Shown here one piece after another: positions 6,671 to 11,013 of a stretch of DNA of 11,013 bases (its first letter is position 1; the number at the start of each line of letters is the position of its first letter). The stretch covers positions 1-11,013 of the forward strand of contig CANCGX010000032.1 of NCBI GenBank assembly GCA_947377725.1, read 5' to 3'. The notes under the pieces are model-generated. The model saw nothing but the letters and a program-made list of their open reading frames with translations. It was not told the origin of the DNA and did not search any database. The translations under genes and the position numbers were made by a program. This DNA is from Actinomycetota bacterium (lineage in GTDB: Bacteria; Actinomycetota; Actinomycetes; Nanopelagicales; Nanopelagicaceae).

Positions 6671-7129
6671 ATGAACATGAAGCAGGTTCTTCCGGCAGTG
6701 GTAGCGACAATTCTCCTGGGAACTAGCTCTATAGCCTTTGCAGACACCACAACCCCGACTCGCGATGAACGTGTAGCTCAGATTCATTCGCAATACGATC
6801 CTTTATTTACAGATCTCGCAACGCGGTTATCAGTTCTCAAATCGAAAGTAAAGCTCGATGCAAATCTCAATCGACAGTACGCAGCAGTGATCCTGGATTT
6901 CACTACCATGCGAGCAACGATAAACGATGGTCTGGCTAGCGCTACGGCAGATGTCGATGCGATGGGTCAATTGGCCGAGGAAGAGACAGGAGAGTTTGCG
7001 AGCACTGTCTACAACCTGGAACTAGATGCTGGAAAAATAAAGACAATTTCTTGCGTAAAAGCCAAAGTCACCAAGAAGGTTTCGGGGGTTAAACCCCTCT
7101 GTCCAAAGGGTTATATAAAAAAGAAGTAA
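6671..7129 (+). CDS. Small secreted helical protein with C-terminal Cys/Lys motif
   Basis: This 152-aa protein has a clear signal peptide (hydrophobic 6-20, likely cleavage after AFA at residue 24), so it should be exported. Residues 32-122 look almost entirely helical with regular hydrophobic spacing, possibly a helical bundle or coiled coil. The C-terminus, from TISCVKAKVTKKV to PLCPKGYIKKK, is strongly basic with two cysteines (128 and 144) that could form a disulfide. From memory, this CVKxKxTKKV...PxCPxGYxKK tail recurs at the ends of otherwise unrelated secreted proteins of planktonic actinobacteria; its role is unknown. No enzymatic motif is visible. The first ATG is supported over the one at codon 3 by the leaderless promoter spacing. 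Confidence 0.8.
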   Translation: MNMKQVLPAVVATILLGTSSIAFADTTTPTRDERVAQIHSQYDPLFTDLATRLSVLKSKVKLDANLNRQYAAVILDFTTMRATINDGLASATADVDAMGQLAEEETGEFASTVYNLELDAGKIKTISCVKAKVTKKVSGVKPLCPKGYIKKK

Positions 7130-7160
7130 GTAAATCCCACAAATCTGAAGCTTCATTATT

Positions 7161-7166
7161 TAATAT
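7161..7166 (+). promoter_or_regulatory. -10 box of the DUF1761 gene (leaderless)
   Basis: TAATAT, close to the TATAAT consensus, lies exactly six bases before the ATG at 7173. ACTGCC between them offers no ribosome site. The surrounding 43-bp gap is AT-rich; no clear terminator of the upstream gene is seen in it. Confidence 0.65.
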
Positions 7167-7172
7167 ACTGCC

Positions 7173-7598
7173 ATGACAATTCATGGTTTGAACGCGTGGG
7201 GCGTAGTAATCAGTTTCTTCGTTACTTTCGTAAGCGGCGGAATCTGGTTTGGCCCAAAGACTTTTTATCCAGTCTGGTTTAAAGCTAAGGGTTTGGATTT
7301 GCCTACGCGCGAAGAAGCTAAAAGTCCAATATATCTTTTTGGCGGAACAATCGTCGCTGTCATTATCGAAGTAATGACCATTGGAATCATCGTCACATCT
7401 CTACAAGCTCACCAACCAAATATCGGACTACTCGATGGAGCTGGAATTGGTTTCGCTCTCGGATTCGGTATCGCAGCAATTAACTCACTGCCACATCGCC
7501 TTTTCTCCCACGAGAGTTACAAAGTTTGGATCATTGAGTGCAGCAACGACGTTATTAACATGACGCTCGTAGGAGCGATTATCGCCTTTATGAACTAA
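7173..7598 (+). CDS. DUF1761 family membrane protein
   Basis: This 141-aa protein has four hydrophobic segments (roughly 8-26, 50-74, 84-103 and 118-139). The early GGIWFGPKTFYPVWFKAKG at 22-40 matches the DUF1761 pattern of a small membrane protein with a G-x-x-W-[FY] turn and a conserved W near residue 35. The later helices contain the glycine-rich GAGIGFALGFGIA and LPHRLFSHES, followed by a last helix, as in the family. No biochemical role is established for the family that I know of. It is a single gene with its own promoter and converges with the DUF4287 gene, with 9 bp between the stops. Confidence 0.75.
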   Translation: MTIHGLNAWGVVISFFVTFVSGGIWFGPKTFYPVWFKAKGLDLPTREEAKSPIYLFGGTIVAVIIEVMTIGIIVTSLQAHQPNIGLLDGAGIGFALGFGIAAINSLPHRLFSHESYKVWIIECSNDVINMTLVGAIIAFMN

Positions 7599-7607
7599 AC
7601 CACGCAG

Positions 7608-8171
7608 TTACTTGGCTTCGGCTAACCTTGCTTTAACCATATCCTGCAGCAACTTAGTATCGACCTTCCAGTCATTTGGAACGCCAATAGTTTTTTTCTT
7701 CACATCAAGTTCTTCCATCTTCGCAAACTTTGGTGCAAATTTTTCCAGAACATCTTTGCTCCATGGCGCCATCAAAATGTGATTGGTCGCTACTGAAATT
7801 CCAAATACATATTTTGTCGCATCTTTTAACATCGGCTGATTCCATGCGATAACCAGTTCTAAATCTGGATACTTGGCGGTGATTGCTTTGAATATTGCTT
7901 TCACGGTTTTTGCCTGCTTTGTATCTAGGGTTTTGTAGTACTCGGCCGGAGTTTCATATTTCTTTGTTGTTGTCGAGCCTCGTGAATACATCACCAATGC
8001 ATTTGCATGAGCTTGGCTAAACCCATAATTTTCACGCAAGTGAGCTATTTGTTGCGGATACTTCACGTCGGCCAAGCCCTTCATCACTTTGAACCAGTAC
8101 GACATCTTCTCGCCGTATTTCTTCTCAATCGATGGAAAATGCGCTTCTCTGCTTGGGTCTTTAGTAGCCAC
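7608..8171 (-). CDS. DUF4287 + DUF1801/DUF5655-like (YdhG superfamily) protein
   Basis: This is a 187-aa soluble, lysine-rich cytoplasmic protein. The N-terminal 65 residues resemble DUF4287: a helical segment reading SIEKKYGEKMSYWF, then KYPQQIAHLRENYGFSQAHANALV. The C-terminal part, from about 75 on, resembles the DUF1801/DUF5655 YdhG fold, with AWNQPMLK, KYVFGIS and HILMAPWSK. YdhG-type proteins share the frataxin-like fold and are sometimes annotated iron chaperones, but the role is not proven. The reading frame also permits a GTG at 8177. I chose the GTG at 8171 because TATTAT (8178-8183) lies exactly six bases before it, whereas the same position before 8177 reads TTCCAT. Only two residues differ. 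Confidence 0.8.
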   Translation of the reverse strand: MATKDPSREAHFPSIEKKYGEKMSYWFKVMKGLADVKYPQQIAHLRENYGFSQAHANALVMYSRGSTTTKKYETPAEYYKTLDTKQAKTVKAIFKAITAKYPDLELVIAWNQPMLKDATKYVFGISVATNHILMAPWSKDVLEKFAPKFAKMEELDVKKKTIGVPNDWKVDTKLLQDMVKARLAEAK

Positions 8172-8177
8172 GGTCAC

Positions 8178-8183
8178 ATAATA
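8178..8183 (-). promoter_or_regulatory. -10 box of the DUF4287 gene (leaderless)
   Basis: TATTAT fits TANNNT and lies six bases before the GTG at 8171. It faces away from the promoter at 8211-8216, making a short divergent promoter region. Confidence 0.55.
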
Positions 8184-8210
8184 ATGGAACGTGCATCAAA
8201 TAGTCTCCGC

Positions 8211-8216
8211 TAGATT
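8211..8216 (+). promoter_or_regulatory. -10 box of the small membrane protein/SDR pair (leaderless)
   Basis: TAGATT lies exactly six bases before the ATG at 8223 and is identical to the box used at 6597-6602. It supports the 56-aa frame as a real gene. Confidence 0.6.
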
Positions 8217-8222
8217 TAGCCA

Positions 8223-8393
8223 ATGCTCGGTGGAATCGATACAGCACTCTTCTTCAAAGGTCTAGGCGGATTTCTCGTCCTGCCTTTCATTATTCTTTTG
8301 CTCCGTTGGGCTTTCCCTTCGAAGAAGGATCCGCAAGCCAAAGCTCACCGCAAAGCACTTAAGAAATCCCTACGCGAACTCAACCGAAAATAG
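8223..8393 (+). CDS. 56-aa single-span membrane protein of unknown function
   Basis: This short gene encodes 56 residues. One hydrophobic helix (13-31, GLGGFLVLPFIILLL then RWAF) is followed by a very basic tail rich in Lys and Arg (from PSKKDPQAKA to ELNRK). The positive-inside rule places the tail in the cytoplasm. It is supported as a gene by the leaderless promoter spacing, and by the next gene, which has only a ribosome site 12 bp after this stop, so the two form an operon. It could be a small regulator or anchor; I do not recognise the family. Confidence 0.7.
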   Translation: MLGGIDTALFFKGLGGFLVLPFIILLLRWAFPSKKDPQAKAHRKALKKSLRELNRK

Positions 8394-8405
8394 GGGGCTA
8401 CCGAT

Positions 8406-9107
8406 ATGTCACTTGCAATCGTTACTGGTGGATCACGCGGACTGGGCTTTGAAACAGCCCGTGCGCTTAAAGCACAGGGGCATGACATTCTTCTGGTCGC
8501 AAAGGATCCCGAGCGATTGAAAACTGCAGCCGCCACACTGCAATGTGATTATCGCGCAGTTGATCTTGAAGACTTACAAGCAACCAAACGAACATTTGAA
8601 GAAATTCTCGCCACTTTCGGTTCTCCGCAGATTCTTGTGCTTGCCCATGGCGTGATGAGTGAAAAGATGTCGAAGACTTTGAAGACAACATTAGATGAGT
8701 GGCGCCGTGTCATGGCAATTAATTTGGATTCTGTTTTCACTGTCGTAAATATTCTCGGACCATCGATGGCTGAAGCTCGGAATGGTCGCATTGTTATCTT
8801 CTCTGCATGCCTTGGTCGCATGTCAGGTCCAGGAAATGCTGGGGGACTAGCGCCGTATCGAATAAGCAAAGCGGGAGTGAACGCACTTGTTCGCAACCTT
8901 GCACACGAAACTGGTCACGGCACACGTGGGTTGTTGGTTGATGCAGTTTGTCCAAATCACACACGCACTGACATGGGCGGAGCTGATGCTCCACTTTCAA
9001 TTGAAGAAGGTGCAGATACCGCTATCTGGCTTGCAACGCGATTATTTGATCCATCAATAGAGAAGACTGGTTTGCTCTGGGAAGAGCGTGCAGTCATAGA
9101 TTGGTAA
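8406..9107 (+). CDS. Short-chain dehydrogenase/reductase (SDR)
   Basis: This 233-aa cytoplasmic NAD(P)-dependent oxidoreductase is of usual classical-SDR length. The cofactor loop TGGSRGLG at 7-14 is intact. The usual NNAG is replaced by LAHG at 79-82. The catalytic set is Asn106, Ser133, Tyr151 and Lys155 in YRISKAG. CPNHTRTDMGG at 182-192 stands where most members have a PG turn. There is no Asp directly after the second strand (VAKDPERL), which makes NADPH as likely as NADH. A GGGGG ribosome site (8393-8397) overlaps the stop of the small membrane protein, eight bases before the ATG, and no TANNNT box is correctly placed, so it is the second gene of an operon. The annotation might read 3-oxoacyl-ACP reductase, but the substrate is not determinable. 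Confidence 0.9.
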   Translation: MSLAIVTGGSRGLGFETARALKAQGHDILLVAKDPERLKTAAATLQCDYRAVDLEDLQATKRTFEEILATFGSPQILVLAHGVMSEKMSKTLKTTLDEWRRVMAINLDSVFTVVNILGPSMAEARNGRIVIFSACLGRMSGPGNAGGLAPYRISKAGVNALVRNLAHETGHGTRGLLVDAVCPNHTRTDMGGADAPLSIEEGADTAIWLATRLFDPSIEKTGLLWEERAVIDW

Positions 9108-9118
9108 ATCTAAAACGC

Positions 9119-9637
9119 CTACCGCTCTGATTTATGCCGATCTGCCAAGTTATCCATAAATGCAAACAAGACTCCAGAAATAACGAATGTCACGTGAATA
9201 CCAATTCTCCAACCTTCACGCGTCGCATCAAAAGGACCTTCTTGCATAAAGTCTTTTAACAATTCAATAACGGAGATTGCAACCAACGAACCAATAAGCT
9301 TGATCTTCAAACCGCTGTAATCAACGTGGCCCATCCAGTGAGGACGATCTTCTGCACCTTCTGCAACCTTGATCTTAGAAACAAAGTTCTCGTATCCAGC
9401 AAACAAGACGATGATGATGAGATTTCCAAGCAGGACAGTGTCCAAAAGCTCCAAAACCTGCAAAGTGATCTCACTTGCAGAGAGCGTTGTGATGTGGGAG
9501 ATCATGTGCCAGAACGAGTGGAAGAAGCGATACAAGATCGGAAGAAGCGCTGCCAATAGCCCGATATAAAGAGGAGCCAACAACCAGCGTCCAGCGAAGA
9601 TTAACTTTTCGAGTAGCTCTTCAATCTTGTTCATCAT
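9119..9637 (-). CDS. UPF0114 (YqhA-like) membrane protein
   Basis: This 172-aa integral membrane protein matches the UPF0114/YqhA family along its length. FAGRWLLAPLYIGLL opens the first span (14-35), LDTVLLGNLIIIVLFAGYENF forms the second (65-85), and RPHWMGHVDYSGLKIKL leads into the third (about 98-125); a fourth is at about 145-163. The function of the family is unknown. Two adjacent ATGs exist (9637 and 9634). The purine run GTGAGGA abuts the first, so the second may be the one used. The gene lies 56 bp after the heliorhodopsin in the same direction and has a ribosome site rather than a leaderless start, consistent with co-transcription or a promoter with a short leader. Confidence 0.88.
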   Translation of the reverse strand: MMNKIEELLEKLIFAGRWLLAPLYIGLLAALLPILYRFFHSFWHMISHITTLSASEITLQVLELLDTVLLGNLIIIVLFAGYENFVSKIKVAEGAEDRPHWMGHVDYSGLKIKLIGSLVAISVIELLKDFMQEGPFDATREGWRIGIHVTFVISGVLFAFMDNLADRHKSER

Positions 9638-9665
9638 TCCTCACTTCGTTAGTTATCCACAGCAA

Positions 9666-9671
9666 ACTCTA
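9666..9671 (-). promoter_or_regulatory. Possible -10 box for the UPF0114 gene, with about 22-base leader
   Basis: TAGAGT, the same hexamer used at 2498-2503, lies in the heliorhodopsin-UPF0114 gap. It would start transcription near 9659, leaving a short leader that includes the GTGAGGA ribosome site. Support is weak because the position is not fixed by leaderless geometry. Confidence 0.3.
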
Positions 9672-9693
9672 CAAGGGGAGTACTTCGCACGTC

Positions 9694-10455
9694 CTAAGAA
9701 ATCAACGTATTTGCGAAGATTTGCCAAGCAAGTAGGGACTTAGCAACTAGCGACAAGGTGATGTACGTACGTTCGCCTCGAAGGTAATCACTCCACTTGC
9801 CCACCTTTTTGTATTGCAACCACTGAACGATGGCGAACGAGTTAAAGAGTGCGAATATTGTGAAGACGATTCCATAGACAAAGCCAGGCGCAGAGGTACC
9901 ACTTGTGCCGCCTACAGAGAAGACATAGAAGAAGAGTGCAATCCAAGGAACAGTTCCAGCAATACAGCCGAAAATGAATGGAACCCATCCACCATTTCCT
10001 GGAGTTTCATATTTCTCTTGAAGCCATCCAAAGAGAATCATCGAGGCATTCACTCCAAATAGCGCAACAATCGCTGCCATTTCAGAGACGCCAACAACTT
10101 GAGCAATCAAAACGATCATCACGGAAGAGCTGATCGAATATTCCACCCAGCGGAAGTAATTGCGTTGAGCTTGAAGTCCAGCCACATATCGAGGGAAGAA
10201 CTTCGGACTTGCAACAATGAAATGAGCAAGTGCGGAGAGTCCTAGAAATACTGCAACAGTCAATCCAACGGGAGTCTTAAAGAGAACTATTGGCGCCGCA
10301 TATGTGGAACCAGGAGGACCCGACATGTACGTAGCGGTAATCGGCAATGCGAAATCGTTGCTTAGGACTAGAACAACAATCATCTGGCCTAAGTGAAGAA
10401 GACCCGCAAGGAGGTTTGCTCTGCGAAGGCTTTGTGCGTTAACTGTTTTGCTCAT
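9694..10455 (-). CDS. Heliorhodopsin
   Basis: This 253-aa seven-helix retinal protein belongs to the heliorhodopsin family, whose membrane orientation is inverted relative to type-1 rhodopsins (N-terminus inside). Helices lie at roughly 13-32, 58-82, 99-119, 122-145, 157-180, 188-212 and 228-251. Key residues match family member 48C12 (residue numbers recalled) with a constant offset of two: Lys239 in SLVAKSLLAWQ binds retinal (K241), Glu105 in RWVEYS is the counterion (E107), and His21, His78 and Ser235 match H23, H80 and S237. NDFALPI, GPPG, FGVNASMILFGWLQEKY and WSDYLRGER are strong family motifs. Heliorhodopsins have slow photocycles and usually do not pump ions, so a light-sensor or enzyme-modulating role is favoured. 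No retinal-synthesis gene is in the window. It has its own leaderless promoter inside the end of the protease gene. Confidence 0.97.
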   Translation of the reverse strand: MSKTVNAQSLRRANLLAGLLHLGQMIVVLVLSNDFALPITATYMSGPPGSTYAAPIVLFKTPVGLTVAVFLGLSALAHFIVASPKFFPRYVAGLQAQRNYFRWVEYSISSSVMIVLIAQVVGVSEMAAIVALFGVNASMILFGWLQEKYETPGNGGWVPFIFGCIAGTVPWIALFFYVFSVGGTSGTSAPGFVYGIVFTIFALFNSFAIVQWLQYKKVGKWSDYLRGERTYITLSLVAKSLLAWQIFANTLIS

Positions 10456-10461
10456 AGGAGA

Positions 10462-10467
10462 AGGCTA
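10462..10467 (-). promoter_or_regulatory. -10 box of the heliorhodopsin gene (leaderless)
   Basis: TAGCCT lies exactly six bases before the ATG at 10455. Its first three bases are the TAG stop codon of the protease gene. The six bases before ATG read TCTCCT, a pyrimidine run that cannot act as a ribosome site, so leaderless translation is the natural reading. Confidence 0.6.
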
Positions 10468-11007
10468 CCGACTGGCACATATCAAACGCCATCCAATCAC
10501 CGTATAAATTACGAAATTCAGGAGGGTGCTGATCCAATCAAATCCGCCGGTTACCTGCGTGGTGTATTGGGCGGCAGTAACTAGTTGCATCGGAAAATCT
10601 ACAAGTCCATGAAGCACGATGGGCACCAAGATGCTTCGTGAGTAGAGCATCAACCCGCAACAGAGATAACCAAAAGCCGCAGCATCCAGTACCTGTCCAG
10701 ATGTATAGGCGAAGGATTGTCCTCCCCAGACGGCATTGCCTAAATGCAACATTCCAAAGTGCACGGAAGAAACTATTGCCGCAATTTTCACGCCATATTT
10801 GTCGAGGAATCCGTATATCAAACCACGACTAAAGATTTCCTCATCAATCCCAATGAAGAGAGCGAAGACAAGACCTTCGATAACTTGCGGGAAAGAATGT
10901 CCGTGATACGTGGCACGAAATAGTTGGGGAATCGTAAGGATTGCGACAACTCCGAATCCGCCGAGCAAACGCATCGGATCTCGAATAACAAACAACCGCT
11001 TCAACAT
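10465..11007 (-). CDS. CPBP (Abi/CAAX-like) intramembrane metalloprotease, possibly partial
   Basis: This multi-span membrane protease has all three CPBP motifs: EE-x3-R at 56-61 (DEEIFSR), F-x3-H at 84-88 preceded by His83 (VHFGMLHL), and H-x3-D at 133-137 (HGLVDF). These ligate zinc and activate water for cleavage of a substrate inside the membrane. As listed it has 180 aa from an ATG at 11007, but the frame stays open to the window edge. Only about 55 residues precede the first motif, shorter than is common, so the true start may lie outside. Bacterial members process peptides or prenylated-like proteins or give bacteriocin self-immunity; no bacteriocin gene is visible. It ends 9 bp before the heliorhodopsin gene. 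Confidence 0.88.
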   Translation of the reverse strand: MLKRLFVIRDPMRLLGGFGVVAILTIPQLFRATYHGHSFPQVIEGLVFALFIGIDEEIFSRGLIYGFLDKYGVKIAAIVSSVHFGMLHLGNAVWGGQSFAYTSGQVLDAAAFGYLCCGLMLYSRSILVPIVLHGLVDFPMQLVTAAQYTTQVTGGFDWISTLLNFVIYTVIGWRLICASR

Positions 11008-11013
11008 TCGTGG

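Noticed and set aside
7085..7097. GGGGTTAAACCCC palindrome as a terminator
   Set aside because: It lies inside the secreted-protein reading frame, has almost no loop, and is not followed by a T-run.
8794..9000. Minus-strand frames inside the SDR gene
   Set aside because: They overlap conserved SDR motifs on the opposite strand and have no starts with promoter or ribosome-site support.
1..11013. Defence island, prophage, insertion sequence, CRISPR or RNA gene
   Set aside because: No transposase, integrase, nuclease, phage structural gene, direct-repeat array, tRNA-like or rRNA-like segment was found. The CPBP protease alone (an Abi-type name) is not evidence for a defence system.

Overview
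The window looks like a piece of a streamlined freshwater actinobacterial chromosome, most likely the acI / Nanopelagicales group. This rests on four things: moderate GC with very short intergenic gaps, a heliorhodopsin that by memory closely resembles the actinobacterial founder protein 48C12, actinobacterial-style membrane-protein families, and widespread leaderless gene starts. No rRNA, tRNA, CRISPR array, transposase, phage gene or integration site is visible. This is compact host-type chromosome, not an obvious island.

Layout. Positions 1-2439 (minus strand) hold a secreted copper monooxygenase of the PHM/DBM type, a low-molecular-weight protein tyrosine phosphatase, and a Gfo/Idh/MocA oxidoreductase cut by the left edge. 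A 70-bp divergent promoter region separates them from a plus-strand pair (2510-5880). That pair is a remarkable fusion, with a signal peptide, an extracellular S15-type alpha/beta hydrolase, a beta-rich domain, one membrane span and a cytoplasmic ABC ATPase, followed by its ABC-2 permease. At 5916-6590 (minus) is a membrane protein with a pore-like C-terminus. It is divergent from a small secreted protein (6671) that carries a C-terminal Cys-Lys-rich motif. A DUF1761 membrane protein (7173) converges with a DUF4287/YdhG-like protein (7608-8171, minus). A 56-aa membrane protein (8223) and an SDR dehydrogenase (8406) form a plus-strand pair. The right end (minus) holds a CPBP intramembrane metalloprotease, a heliorhodopsin and a UPF0114 (YqhA-like) membrane protein.

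Regulation. Nine gene starts have the same geometry: a TANNNT -10 box, exactly six bases, then ATG or GTG, with no usable Shine-Dalgarno sequence. This is the hallmark of leaderless transcripts, where transcription starts on the first base of the start codon. Genes lying directly downstream of another gene in the same direction (713 minus, 5032 plus, 8406 plus, 9637 minus) lack it and instead have purine-rich ribosome sites. This one rule identifies transcription units, confirms a 56-aa gene, and moves one start by two codons. The heliorhodopsin has its own such promoter, and its -10 box contains the stop codon of the protease gene before it.

The most interesting items are the heliorhodopsin with its neighbours, the hydrolase-ABC fusion, the leaderless rule, and a GAGGGG-type element shared by the divergent 6590/6671 promoters.
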